In this document: one piece after another, positions 50,296 through 58,972 of the stretch
Layout of the letters: the number at the start of each line of letters is the position of its first letter
Position numbering within the stretch: position 1 is the first letter of the stretch
Assembly: GCA_965203755.1 (NCBI GenBank)
Contig: OZ241910.1
Coordinates: 2,976,001-3,040,000, forward strand
DNA length: 64,000 nucleotides
Direction of reading: 5' to 3'
DNA from: UBA6055 sp965203755
GTDB taxonomy: Bacteria; Chloroflexota; Anaerolineae; Aggregatilineales; Phototrophicaceae
Program-made: the position numbers and the translations under genes
Notes under the pieces: model-generated
What the model was told of the DNA's origin: nothing
Database searches by the model: none
Seen by the model: only the letters and a program-made list of their open reading frames with translations

Positions 50296-50826
50296 ATGTC
50301 GAAAAGAGTTGCCAGCCAGATTGATATTCAAACCATAAAAGCCGATGCCGAAAACGATATCTGGGCGCAGTTTCGTCAGATAGAGCGGATTACAATCACC
50401 TTGACCCAATCCTACCGCCACAGCCTCGGCAAGTATTCCCGCTTTTTCATTGAACTGGAAAGGCGGCGTTTTATGGCGACCGGCTGCCCGACCTGCGGCA
50501 AAGTCTATGCGCCGCCGCGGCCGGTCTGCCCCGATTGCCTAAGTATTGCCGACTGGGTAGAATTGTCAGGCCGCGGCGAACTCAAGACCTATTCCATCCT
50601 GCATTTTTCGCCCGGCACAAACGAGGATGTCCGCGCGCTGGCGACGCCGTACGTCCTGGCTTATGTGCTGCTGGATGGCGCCGATACCCTGTTCCCGCAT
50701 CTGCTCAAGGCGCCGCCGCAGCAGGTTTATATCGGGATGAGAGTGCAAGTCGCTTGGCACAGTCAAGCGGTAGACCATCCCATTCATCTCATGTATTTCG
50801 CTCCGACGAACAAGGAGGGCAAATGA
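50296..50826 (+). CDS. Zn-ribbon/OB-fold DUF35 protein
   Basis: The 176-residue protein has a helical N-terminus, a zinc ribbon with TGCPTCGKVYAPPRPVCPDC (two CxxC pairs, about 68-80) and an OB-fold (LSGRGELKTYSILHFSPGTN, YVLAYVLLDGADTLFPHLLK, MRVQVAWHSQ). DUF35 proteins bind acyl-CoA and form complexes with thiolases, HMG-CoA synthase or thiolase-like aldolases. Its start is two bases after the stop of the thiolase-fold gene, and its end overlaps the DhaK-like ATG by four bases, so all three are translationally linked. Confidence 0.9.
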   Translation: MSKRVASQIDIQTIKADAENDIWAQFRQIERITITLTQSYRHSLGKYSRFFIELERRRFMATGCPTCGKVYAPPRPVCPDCLSIADWVELSGRGELKTYSILHFSPGTNEDVRALATPYVLAYVLLDGADTLFPHLLKAPPQQVYIGMRVQVAWHSQAVDHPIHLMYFAPTNKEGK

Positions 50827-51833
50827 GCGCACGCGCACGCAAACTCATCAACCGGCCGGAGAATATCCTTAGCGAAATGCTGGCCGGCTTTGCCGCCGCT
50901 TACAGTGATATTGTCCGTCTGACAGACGACGGGCTGATTGTCCGCGCCGAACCCAAAACCGAGGGCAAGGTGGGCTTGGTGATTGGCAATGGCAGCGGCC
51001 ACGAACCGGCTATGATTGGGCTGGTTGGCAGCGGCTTGTTTGATGTCAACGTGGCTGGTGAGATTTTTACGGCGCCCGGGCCGGAACGGATTCTGGCGGG
51101 GATTAAAGCGGCTGACCGCGGGGCGGGCGTGCTGGTTTGCGTGTCCCATCATGCCGGCGATCTGCTGAATGCCGAACTGGCATTGGAACTTTGCGAAGCC
51201 GAGGGCATCGATCATGTAGAAATGGCGGTCTTGTATGATGATATCTCCAGCGCGCCCAAAGGCCAAGAAGCGGAACGGCGCGGGACAGCCGGCTTGTTTT
51301 TTGTTTGGAAGATGCTCGGCGCCTATTGTGAAAACAGCGGCGACCTGGCGCAGTGCAAGGCGATGGCGGAGAAAATCCGCGACCGCACCCGCAGCCTGGC
51401 GATGGCGCTGACATCCTGCGCCAGCCCAATCACCGGCGAAGTCATGTTCGAGATGCCGGCCGATGAGATGGAAATCGGCATGGGGCTGCATGGCGAGATG
51501 GGCATGGGGCGGCAAAAGGCGCTAAGCGCCGATGACACCATTGACCTGATGCTCCCGCCGATTCTTGAAGATTTGCCTTTTCGGGCCGGGGATGAAGTCT
51601 TGGCGCTGCTGAACAACAGCGGCAGTCTGACCTTGATGGAGTTGTTCATCTTGTACCGCCGGGCTGCCGAACAGCTGGCCAAAGTCGGCATCCGCGTCTA
51701 TAAATCGTGGATTGGCCCCTACGCGACGACGCAGGAAATGGCCGGGTTTGCCTTGTCGCTTTGTCGGGTGGATGAGGAATTGAAAGCCTTGTGGGATGCG
51801 CCGGCGAACGGCGCTTATCTAAAACAGCTATGA
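50823..51833 (+). CDS. dhaK: Dihydroxyacetone kinase subunit DhaK-like
   Basis: The ATG at 50823 overlaps the TGA of the DUF35 gene. The 336-residue product shows the DAK1/DhaK fold: LVIGNGSGHEPAMIGLVGSG, LFDVNVAGEIFTAPGPERIL, VSHHAGDLLNAELALELCEA, VLYDDISSAPKGQEAERRGT and MEIGMGLHGEMGMGRQKAL. His223 in GLHGEMG matches the His that binds the carbonyl of the substrate covalently. Together with the DhaL-like protein it should phosphorylate dihydroxyacetone or a related short ketose. No DhaM (PTS phosphoryl donor) is seen, so ATP may be used directly or the donor is elsewhere. Given the isomerase downstream, the real substrate may be a larger or branched ketose. Confidence 0.88.
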   Translation: MSARARKLINRPENILSEMLAGFAAAYSDIVRLTDDGLIVRAEPKTEGKVGLVIGNGSGHEPAMIGLVGSGLFDVNVAGEIFTAPGPERILAGIKAADRGAGVLVCVSHHAGDLLNAELALELCEAEGIDHVEMAVLYDDISSAPKGQEAERRGTAGLFFVWKMLGAYCENSGDLAQCKAMAEKIRDRTRSLAMALTSCASPITGEVMFEMPADEMEIGMGLHGEMGMGRQKALSADDTIDLMLPPILEDLPFRAGDEVLALLNNSGSLTLMELFILYRRAAEQLAKVGIRVYKSWIGPYATTQEMAGFALSLCRVDEELKALWDAPANGAYLKQL

Positions 51834-52471
51834 ATGAAATGACGGTTCAGGACTGGCAGGCGATGCTGCTGGCGATATCGAAGCGGATTCGCGCTCAAGC
51901 CGAGACCTTGAATCAGCTTGATTCGGCTTTGGGCGATGGCGATCATGGCAGCGGCATCAGCGCCGCCTTTGCGGCCGCCGTCCAGGGCATGGAAGCGCTT
52001 GAGCAGCCGAGCTTGAGCGATATCTGGATGATGACAGCCAGGACATTGATGAATCGCATGGGCGGGGCATCGGGCGCATTGTTCGGGACGTTTTTCCTGA
52101 AAGGGGTCGGCATGACCAAGGACAAAGACAGCCTGAACAAAGCCGACATGGACAGCATCCTACAGGCTGGTTTGGCGGGAGTCAAGCAGCGCGGCAAAGC
52201 CAAGACCGGCGACAAGACGATGGTCGATGCGCTCCAGCCGGCGGTTGAGGCTTTTTGCGCCAGCGATGCTTACGGCGCGGGCTGGCAGCGGGCGGCGCGG
52301 GCGGCCAGGCGCGGGGCTGAATCCACAACCGGCCTGTTGGCGCGGCATGGGCGGGCCAAGTTTATCGGCGAGCGGTCGCTCGGCCATCAAGATGCCGGCG
52401 CCGCGACCATTGCCTTGATTTTCGAGGCGATCCATGAGTATTGGGAGGGGAAGGCGAATGGCGAAACATAA
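51830..52471 (+). CDS. dhaL: Dihydroxyacetone kinase subunit DhaL-like
   Basis: The ATG at 51830 overlaps the DhaK TGA by four bases; the 213-residue product has the all-helical DAK2/DhaL fold that binds the nucleotide. Recognisable are LNQLDSALGDGDHGSGISAA with the three-Asp Mg-binding DGDHG pattern, MGGASGALFGTFFL, KTGDKTMVDALQPAVEAF, AARAARRGAESTTGLLARHG and ERSLGHQDAGAATIALIFEA. It completes the kinase with DhaK. The last codons run just past the start of the isomerase gene (overlap of about 14 bases). Confidence 0.9.
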   Translation: MNEMTVQDWQAMLLAISKRIRAQAETLNQLDSALGDGDHGSGISAAFAAAVQGMEALEQPSLSDIWMMTARTLMNRMGGASGALFGTFFLKGVGMTKDKDSLNKADMDSILQAGLAGVKQRGKAKTGDKTMVDALQPAVEAFCASDAYGAGWQRAARAARRGAESTTGLLARHGRAKFIGERSLGHQDAGAATIALIFEAIHEYWEGKANGET

Positions 52472-53903
52472 ATTGCGGCTGGGTTATATCGGCACATCCA
52501 TTTCATCATATTACGCCGGCGAATACCATCAGCGCGAACGAGCCATCGCCGGCCTGGAAAAGCTGGCTGATGAACTTGATTTTCAGTTGATCGCCATCGC
52601 TGATGAAGTGATGACGGAAGAAGACTCGCGGCGGGCGGCGGCGCGGCTGCGGGACAGCGAAATTGACTTTCTGCTGCTGCAAACGGCGGCCTGCAGCATG
52701 GGCGAGCAGCTGCTGCCGCTGGTCAAGGCGGCGCCGCGGCTGGGGCTGTGGGCGACCCCTGACCCGCGGCAGGAGGGCGAAATCAAAATTCACTCGGTGG
52801 TTTCGATGAGTCATTTCGCCTCGATTTTGAAACGTTACCTCAAGCACGAAAACATCCCCTTCAAGTGGTTTTACGGCCATGTTGAAACCGAAGCCTTTCA
52901 AAGCCGCCTGGCGGTGACCGTCGGCGCCTTGACGGCGGTCAAGAATATCGAACGGTCGCGGATTGGCTGGATTGGCAATTTGTCGCCGGGGTTCAATGAC
53001 ATGATTTTTGATGAGCGGCTGCTGCGGAGTCGGCTGGGGATTGCGGTGCTGCCGCATGAACTGGCGGAACTGGTGCAGCGGGCGCGTGGTTATGATGCGG
53101 CGCCGGTGAGCGCGGCCGTGAATGAAATCAAATCGGCGGCAAGCGAGATACGGGTGACGGAGAACAGCGCCTTTGACCGTGTGACGCGGCTGTATCTGGC
53201 GATGCGCGACATGGCCGGCGAGTATGATTATGATGCCTTGGCGGTGCAGTGCTGGCCCAACTTCCAGTCTTATTTCAAGGTCGCGCCCTGCATGGCTTAT
53301 AGCTGGCTGGGCAGCGAAGACGGCATTGCGGTATCCTGCGAGGGAGATGTGCTGGGGGCAGCCAGTATGTATTTGCTGAATCTGCTGACGGGCGCGGGCG
53401 GCTCATCGACTTTGCTTGACATGACCGCGCTTGATCCCGATACCAACGCCATGCTGATGTGGCACTGCGGCGTGTCGCCGCGGCATTTCGCCAATGATGA
53501 TGGGATCAAGTGGGTGGATCATGTTACGCTGGGGCGCAAGGGCGATGATGGCCCTTATGGCGTGGCTGGCGATCAGGTCTTTGCGGCGCAGGAAACAACG
53601 GTGAGTTATATCGGGGATGATGGCAGCAGTCTGCTGGTGATGCGCGCCGATATTGTCGAGCGCCGCCAGAAAGGCTTTGATGGCACGCGGGGCTGGTTCG
53701 CCCATTTTGAACTCAACAAAAAACCGATCAGTCTGATGGACTTGATCAACACCTTGACCGTGCGCGGGCATGAGCATCATTTCGCCGTCGGTCAGGGGGA
53801 TGTTACCGACGAACTGATGGAGTTCGCCGCCTGGAAGGGGATGCGCCTGATTGTGCATATTCCGCAGGCGAATTACCTGCAGCTGGAAGGCGTCAACGCC
53901 TAA
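52458..53903 (+). CDS. L-fucose/L-arabinose isomerase family protein
   Basis: ATG 52458 has GGAGGGGAAGG just upstream and gives 481 residues. The sequence follows the FucI/AraA-like family: LRLGYIGTSISSYYAGEYHQ, IDFLLLQTAACSMGEQLLPL, HENIPFKWFYGHVETEAFQS, AVQCWPNFQSYFKVAPCMAY, SCEGDVLGAASMYLLNLLTG and LMWHCGVSPRHFAND. Acidic metal-binding residues are present in SCEGDVLGA and near the C-terminus. The family interconverts aldoses and ketoses; several members act on non-standard sugars. In this operon the ketose would then be phosphorylated by DhaKL. The exact sugar is not predictable. Confidence 0.85.
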   Translation: MAKHKLRLGYIGTSISSYYAGEYHQRERAIAGLEKLADELDFQLIAIADEVMTEEDSRRAAARLRDSEIDFLLLQTAACSMGEQLLPLVKAAPRLGLWATPDPRQEGEIKIHSVVSMSHFASILKRYLKHENIPFKWFYGHVETEAFQSRLAVTVGALTAVKNIERSRIGWIGNLSPGFNDMIFDERLLRSRLGIAVLPHELAELVQRARGYDAAPVSAAVNEIKSAASEIRVTENSAFDRVTRLYLAMRDMAGEYDYDALAVQCWPNFQSYFKVAPCMAYSWLGSEDGIAVSCEGDVLGAASMYLLNLLTGAGGSSTLLDMTALDPDTNAMLMWHCGVSPRHFANDDGIKWVDHVTLGRKGDDGPYGVAGDQVFAAQETTVSYIGDDGSSLLVMRADIVERRQKGFDGTRGWFAHFELNKKPISLMDLINTLTVRGHEHHFAVGQGDVTDELMEFAAWKGMRLIVHIPQANYLQLEGVNA

Positions 53904-53972
53904 CTTTGGGGAAGGGACGTCCTTTTTTGGACGCATCAATTTCGTTTATTCATTTTAGTTAAAGGACAGGAT

Positions 53973-55253
53973 ATGTTTGGGAAAAGGTTAGCTATCATTT
54001 TGCTCTTGCTCATCGCCTTGTCATTAAGTCTTTTCGGGACTGTGACAGCGCAGGACGATATGGGCATGATGGACGCGCCGCCGGGATTTGACAGCTGGGA
54101 TGATGTGATCGCGGCTGCCGACGGCGCTGCGGTCAACTGGTATATGTGGGGCGGGTCGGATTCGATCAACAGCTTTGTCGATACGACCTATGGAGTTCCC
54201 TTGATGGAAGAGTACAATGCCGCGCTGAATCGGGTGCCGCTGGCGGATACGGTCGATGCGGTCAACCAAGTCTTGAGTGAAGCCGAAGCTGGGGTTGGCG
54301 GCGATGACGGCACGATTGACCTGATCTGGATCAATGGCGAGAACTTCTTCACGCTCAAGCAGGCGGAACTGCTTTATGGGCCCTGGGCGGAAAGCATTCC
54401 CAACAGCGCGCTGGTGAATTGGGACAATCCGGCGCTGAACCTCGACTTTGGGCGGCCGGTGGACGGCTATGAAAGCCCGTGGTCAGGGGCGCAGTTCCAC
54501 TTCATTTATGATTCGGCGCGGATGGCAGCTGATGACCTGCCGCGCAGCTATGCCGAGTTGAGCGACTGGATTGGCATGAACCCGGGTCGCTTCACTTACA
54601 TTGCGCCGGGGCCGGGCGCCTTTCAGGGGACGCGCTTTGTCAAGCAGGCTTTGTTTGAGGTCAGCGGCGGTCAAAGCCAGTGGGTTGGCGAGTTTAATCA
54701 GGGATTGTATGACGAGCATGCGCCGGCGCTGTGGGAAATGCTGAACAGCTGGGAAGTGGATTTGTGGCGCGGCGGCGAAACCTATCCCGCCAATATCGGT
54801 GAACTGCATGAACTGTTTGCCAATGGCGAGGTTGATTTCACGATTACACAGCGGATTTCGGGCGCGGCGCCGGACATCGCCGCCGGTCTGATTCCACCGA
54901 CCAGCCGCGCGTTTTCCTTTGATGACAATATGATTGGCGATTTCAACTACGTCGCCATTCCATTCAACGCGCCCAATAAAGCGGCCGCCTTGCTGCTGGC
55001 CGATTTGATTTTGCGCCCGGACCGTCAGGCTTTGCAGGTTGTCCCCGAAAACGGGTTCGGCTTGAGCTTTGCCATTGATGTCAGCCGGGTGGAAGACGAA
55101 GACGACTTGATGGCGCTGGAGGAAGCCGCCAGCAGTCTGGGCGAGGCGGCCGCCGATCCAGCCAGGCTGGCCGGTGCGCTGGTGTCGGATATCGCCGCCG
55201 AGTATCAGGCGCTCATCGAAACCGATTGGGAAGCCAACGTTTTGCAGAGATAG
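53973..55253 (+). CDS. ABC transporter substrate-binding protein, YnjB-like
   Basis: The 426-residue protein has a signal peptide (LAIILLLLIALSLSLFGTVT ending A-Q-D) and the YnjB-type body: VNWYMWGGSDSINSFVDTTY, RVPLADTVDAVNQVLSEAEA, IDLIWINGENFFTLKQAELL, YGPWAESIPNSALVNWDNPA and SPWSGAQFHFIYDSARMAAD. YnjB-like proteins normally come with a permease and an ATPase. Here the next gene encodes an ATPase but no permease gene is present. GGACAGGAT precedes the ATG. The ligand is unknown. Confidence 0.88.
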   Translation: MFGKRLAIILLLLIALSLSLFGTVTAQDDMGMMDAPPGFDSWDDVIAAADGAAVNWYMWGGSDSINSFVDTTYGVPLMEEYNAALNRVPLADTVDAVNQVLSEAEAGVGGDDGTIDLIWINGENFFTLKQAELLYGPWAESIPNSALVNWDNPALNLDFGRPVDGYESPWSGAQFHFIYDSARMAADDLPRSYAELSDWIGMNPGRFTYIAPGPGAFQGTRFVKQALFEVSGGQSQWVGEFNQGLYDEHAPALWEMLNSWEVDLWRGGETYPANIGELHELFANGEVDFTITQRISGAAPDIAAGLIPPTSRAFSFDDNMIGDFNYVAIPFNAPNKAAALLLADLILRPDRQALQVVPENGFGLSFAIDVSRVEDEDDLMALEEAASSLGEAAADPARLAGALVSDIAAEYQALIETDWEANVLQR

Positions 55254-55272
55254 GCTGATCGAGCTAAGAGGA

Positions 55273-55312
55273 GTCCCCTCATCTCCCAGATTTCACCGGG
55301 AGAGAAGGGGGC
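55273..55312 (+). promoter_or_regulatory. Imperfect hairpin between binding-protein and ATPase genes
   Basis: Fifteen-base arms (55273-55287 and 55298-55312) pair except for two central mismatches, with a ten-base loop. The arms are of the CCCCTCATCTCCC/GGGAGAGAAGGGG kind, a common type of short intergenic repeat in several bacterial groups. It could stabilise the upstream mRNA or act as a weak terminator (few T follow). Confidence 0.5.
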
Positions 55313-55344
55313 TTTATTCGTAAAGGGAGAGGCTTTGCACAGCT

Positions 55345-56406
55345 ATGACGCAGGTTGTCCTCGACAAAATCCAAAAGATGTATCCCGGCGCCGATGTCGC
55401 CGCGGTTGATGATTTTTCGCTGGCGATACCGACCGGCAAGCTGGTCGCGTTCTTAGGTCCCTCTGGCTGCGGCAAAACAACTACCTTGAAGATGATCGCC
55501 GGTTTGATTCAGCCGACCGCCGGCCGAATCCACTTTGATGGCGAAGATGTTCTGCCGATTCCAGCCGAAAAGCGCGGCGCGGTGATGGTGTTTCAGAATT
55601 ATCTGCTGTTTCCTTATATGTCGGTGGGCGACAACGTGGGCTTTGGGCTTAAAATGCGCGGCGTGAAGAAGCGGATGATCGCCGAGAGAGTCCAGCAAAT
55701 GCTGGAACTGGTCAAGCTGCCCGACATCGCCAAACGGCGCCCGTCTCAATTATCCGGCGGGCAGCAGCAGCGGGTGGCGCTGGCGCGGGCGCTGATCACC
55801 GAACCGCGCGTCTTGCTATTGGATGAGCCTTTGAGCAATCTGGATGCCCATCTGCGCGATGAAATGCGCGATCTCATCCTCACCATTCAGCGCAAGCTGG
55901 CTGTTACCACCGTGTTTGTAACCCACGACCAGGAAGAGGCGGTCTTGCTGGCTGACCAAATTGCTTTGATGTTTGACGGTCTGCTGCTGCAATATGCCTC
56001 CCCGGCCGAGTTTTATCAGCGTCCGATATCAGAAGCGGCGGCGCGTTTTTTTGGCGGCGTCAATTTTATACCGGCGCGGCGCGACAATGGCCGGGTGCAA
56101 ACTGATGTTGGTGAATTTCATTTTGATGCCTGCCAGCGCGACCGGGCGCCCAGCGGCGCGGCTGTCCTGACCATCCGCCCCGAACAGATTCGACTGAATG
56201 CGGGCATCGCCGCCAATACCGTCAAAGGGCGCATCCGCGAGCGCATTTATGTAGGGACGTATACGCGCTACAAAATTATGCTGGGCGAGCATGAAATTGA
56301 AGCCATCCGCAGCGCCGATTTGCCAGGCGCTATCCAAGCCGGCGATGAGGTCGATGTGCATTTCCCAGCGGACAGGATTTGGATTGTCCCTGCCCCTTTC
56401 GGATAG
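55345..56406 (+). CDS. ABC transporter ATP-binding protein, MalK/UgpC-like
   Basis: The 353-residue importer ATPase has Walker A GPSGCGKTT, Q-loop VFQNYLLFPYMSVGDN, signature LSGGQQQRVALARAL, Walker B VLLLDEPLSNLDAHLRDEMR and H-loop FVTHDQEEAVLLADQ. The C-terminal third (about 240-353) is a TOBE-type domain as in MalK, UgpC and MsiK (LTIRPEQIRLN). It follows the YnjB-like gene but lacks a permease. Since the CUT1 importer at 5.8-9.4 kb has no ATPase, this protein could serve several importers, as MsiK does in actinomycetes; that is inference. Confidence 0.9.
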   Translation: MTQVVLDKIQKMYPGADVAAVDDFSLAIPTGKLVAFLGPSGCGKTTTLKMIAGLIQPTAGRIHFDGEDVLPIPAEKRGAVMVFQNYLLFPYMSVGDNVGFGLKMRGVKKRMIAERVQQMLELVKLPDIAKRRPSQLSGGQQQRVALARALITEPRVLLLDEPLSNLDAHLRDEMRDLILTIQRKLAVTTVFVTHDQEEAVLLADQIALMFDGLLLQYASPAEFYQRPISEAAARFFGGVNFIPARRDNGRVQTDVGEFHFDACQRDRAPSGAAVLTIRPEQIRLNAGIAANTVKGRIRERIYVGTYTRYKIMLGEHEIEAIRSADLPGAIQAGDEVDVHFPADRIWIVPAPFG

Positions 56407-56459
56407 TCAATATCACACCACTTACGTAATGAAGAAAGCAGAAGACAAGAGGATGAAGG

Positions 56460-57662
56460 ATGACAAAAACCGCACCGTTGGCTGGATTGAAAGTAGTTGA
56501 CCAAACGCAGGCGCTTGCCGGCCCTTATTGCGCCATGATTTTAGGGGATTTGGGCGCCGAGGTCATCAAAATCGAACGGCCGGGGGTTGGCGATCAATCG
56601 CGGCAGTGGGCGCCGCCCTATATTGGCGACCAAAGCTGTTATTATCTGGCGGTGAATCGCAACAAGCGCGGCATTGCCTTGAATATCCGCGCCGCCGCCG
56701 GCGCCGAGATTATGTATGAATTGGTCAAAGACGCCGATGTGTTCCTGACTAATCTAGCGACGACGGCATCCCTGCGAAGATACGGCATTGATTACGAAAC
56801 CCTGCGCGGCATCAACCCCCGCTTGATTTATGCCTCCATCAGTGGTTACGGGCGCACCGGCCCGCGCGCGGGACAGCCGGGATACGACCTGGTATCACAA
56901 GCTGAATCAGGCACGATGGCGCTCACCGGCGAGGTGGACGGCGCGCCCATGCGCTTCCCGACGCCGATAGCCGACATGACCTGCGGCCTGTTCACCTTGA
57001 TTGGCATTCTGTCGGCGCTGCACGTCCGTCATCGCAGCGGCGGCGGCCAATTTATTGACAGTTCGCTGCAAGAAGGGCAGATGACTTGGCTGGAGAATTA
57101 CGCCGGCGAGTATTTTGCGGCCGGACAAGACCCGCCGCGGCGCGGCAACCGTCATCCCCAAGTCGTTCCCTACGAAGCGGTGCAGGGGAGTGACGGCGAT
57201 TGGTTTATCTTGGGTGTTGGCTCGGATAATCTTTGGCAGGCCTTTTGCCGTCATGTCGGGCGCGGTGACCTGGCGCGGGATGAACGTTTCGCCACCAATG
57301 CCGGGCGCATTGCCTATTATGACGATCTGCTGCCGATTGTACGCGAGATCGTCCGTCATAAAAGCGCCGATGAATGGCTGTCGGAACTGCGGTCGGTCGG
57401 GATACCCTGCGGTCGGATCAACACCGTCGCCGCGGCTTTGAGCGACCCTCATGTGATTGAGCGCGGCATGATTGTTGAACTGGAGCATCCGGCGCTGGGA
57501 TGGGTCAAATCACTGGCGACGCCGGTTCATCTGTCCGATACGCCGCTGGTGTATCATCGTCATCCGCCGGCATTGGGTGAACACAGCGATGAAGTGCTGT
57601 CCGAACTCGGTTACAGCCGCGAAAAAATCCGCCAGCTGCGCCAGCGGGGAGTGATCGCATGA
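56460..57662 (+). CDS. CaiB/BaiF (family III) CoA-transferase
   Basis: The 400-residue protein shows the family III pattern: LAGLKVVDQTQALAGPYCAM, ILGDLGAEVIKIERPGVGDQ, YLAVNRNKRGIALNIRAAAG, GYGRTGPRAGQPGYDLVSQA and MRFPTPIADMTCGLFTLIGI with the catalytic Asp172. FIDSSLQEGQMTWLEN and the C-terminal SEHSDEVLSELGYS-type segment (here GEHSDEVLSELGYSREKI) also fit. It moves CoA from one acid to another, as for carnitine, formate/oxalate or bile acids. GAGGATG precedes the ATG. It overlaps the next gene by four bases. Confidence 0.93.
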   Translation: MTKTAPLAGLKVVDQTQALAGPYCAMILGDLGAEVIKIERPGVGDQSRQWAPPYIGDQSCYYLAVNRNKRGIALNIRAAAGAEIMYELVKDADVFLTNLATTASLRRYGIDYETLRGINPRLIYASISGYGRTGPRAGQPGYDLVSQAESGTMALTGEVDGAPMRFPTPIADMTCGLFTLIGILSALHVRHRSGGGQFIDSSLQEGQMTWLENYAGEYFAAGQDPPRRGNRHPQVVPYEAVQGSDGDWFILGVGSDNLWQAFCRHVGRGDLARDERFATNAGRIAYYDDLLPIVREIVRHKSADEWLSELRSVGIPCGRINTVAAALSDPHVIERGMIVELEHPALGWVKSLATPVHLSDTPLVYHRHPPALGEHSDEVLSELGYSREKIRQLRQRGVIA

Positions 57663-58783
57663 GCCATTTGGATCGTTTTCCCCGACTTAGCCGCGAAGAA
57701 TATGAATGGCTGCTGCGCCCGCCGACTGGCCCCGTCCGCTGTGTGATTGACACCGATGCCCGCAACGAAATCGACGATCAGTTCGCGCTGGCATGGGCTT
57801 TGCTGTCGGGCGAGCGGCTGAACATTGAAGCTATTTACGCCGCGCCCTATTCCTTCCTTGCCCGCGCTGCCGAACTGCGCCAGGCTAACCGCATCCGCCA
57901 AAACATCACGGCGGCAAACGCAGAAGAACTGGCGCTGCTGCGGGCTTACGCCGCCCAATTAAAGCGGCTGGAGCAATGCGGCATCGACCCTGACGACGAC
58001 CGGCAAATTGACCCGCAAGGGACGCTGCTGGTCAGCCCGGCGGTTGGCATGGAATTGAGCTATCAGGAAATCCTGCGGGTCGGCGAGGTGATGGACATCG
58101 ACCTTGCCGATAAGGTCTGCCGCGGCTCGACAGACTATCTTGCCAGCTATGACCAGCCGCAGCGGAACGCAGCCGTTGACCATCTGATCGAGACCGCCAA
58201 AACCGCCTCGATAGATGCGCCGCTGCATGTGGCTGTCATCGGCGCGCCTGTCAATATCGCCGCGGCTCTGCTGCTGGCGCCGGAGATCATTAGCAAAATT
58301 GTCGTGTCATGGACGGCCGGCTATCCAACCTGGGTGCAGGGCATCTCGCAGCCGTCGTTCAATATGGAGCAGTGCATCTTGTCGTCGCAGCTTTTGTTTG
58401 ACAGCGGCCTGCCGCTGGTGTACTTGCCCGGCTTTCATGTCGGCGCGCAGCTGCGGCTGTCGCGTCCCGAAGTCGAAGCATGGGTCAAAGGGCGCGGCGC
58501 GCTTGGCGACTGGCTGCACTGGCTCTTTATCCATAATCCCCACTATCGGCTGCAAGGCATCGCCGATGATTTCGGGCGCAGCTGGGTCATCTGGGATTTG
58601 ATTAACTTCGCCTGGCTCATCAACCCGGCTTGGGCGCCAACGGTGATGCGCGCTGCGCCTTGTTTGACCGCCGACCGTCAATGGCGGGCCGCCGACCGCC
58701 GGCGCCATCCCATCCGCGAAGGGCTGGACATCCAGCGCGATGCCATCTTCCGCGATTTCTTTCGCAAGCTGGCCGCGCGCTGA
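57659..58783 (+). CDS. Nucleoside hydrolase-like protein
   Basis: The 374-residue protein has the IunH N-terminal calcium-binding motif in variant form (RCVIDTDARNEIDDQFALAW, with the Asp cluster) near residues 24-44, then LNIEAIYAAPYSF, HVAVIGAPVNIAAALLLAPE and IVVSWTAGYPTWVQG. C-terminal NPHYRLQGIADDFGRSWVIW carries further family residues. Classic members split nucleosides into base and ribose, but this subgroup (DTDxxNEIDDQFA) is often found with sugar and amide catabolism and may act on other N- or O-ribosyl compounds. ATG overlaps the CoA-transferase TGA, so they are coupled. Confidence 0.85.
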   Translation: MSHLDRFPRLSREEYEWLLRPPTGPVRCVIDTDARNEIDDQFALAWALLSGERLNIEAIYAAPYSFLARAAELRQANRIRQNITAANAEELALLRAYAAQLKRLEQCGIDPDDDRQIDPQGTLLVSPAVGMELSYQEILRVGEVMDIDLADKVCRGSTDYLASYDQPQRNAAVDHLIETAKTASIDAPLHVAVIGAPVNIAAALLLAPEIISKIVVSWTAGYPTWVQGISQPSFNMEQCILSSQLLFDSGLPLVYLPGFHVGAQLRLSRPEVEAWVKGRGALGDWLHWLFIHNPHYRLQGIADDFGRSWVIWDLINFAWLINPAWAPTVMRAAPCLTADRQWRAADRRRHPIREGLDIQRDAIFRDFFRKLAAR

Positions 58784-58972
58784 TTTATATGGCAGAGGGC
58801 TGTCGCGCTTTGAAGTCGAAACAGAGGTCAAAGGGCGCGTTCGGTCTTCGTCCGCCAATGCCTCCCAGAGATCTGCTATTTCCATAAACCTAGCGCCAAC
58901 GATGAGAATCACACCTGCTGCCATGAAGCCCACGAGGATAAAGATCATCGCCAGCACAGCTAACAGGCTCAT
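58307..58972 (-). CDS. Possible small membrane protein; frame reads on antisense to the nucleoside-hydrolase gene
   Basis: The ATG overlaps the TGA of the 46-codon ORF upstream (TCATCATGAGC). The first 65 residues look protein-like: a membrane helix (LLAVLAMIFILVGFMAAGVI then LIVGARFMEIADLWEAL) and a charged tail. After residue ~63 the frame enters the convergent nucleoside-hydrolase gene and stays open antisense to base 58307, 221 codons in all. The antisense part is low-complexity and probably chance, so either the gene lost its stop or the product has a non-functional tail. Unrecognised family. Confidence 0.35.
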   Translation of the reverse strand: MSLLAVLAMIFILVGFMAAGVILIVGARFMEIADLWEALADEDRTRPLTSVSTSKRDSPLPYKSARGQLAKEIAEDGIALDVQPFADGMAPAVGGPPLTVGGQTRRSAHHRWRPSRVDEPGEVNQIPDDPAAPEIIGDALQPIVGIMDKEPVQPVAKRAAPFDPCFDFGTRQPQLRADMKAGQVHQRQAAVKQKLRRQDALLHIERRLRDALHPGWIAGRP

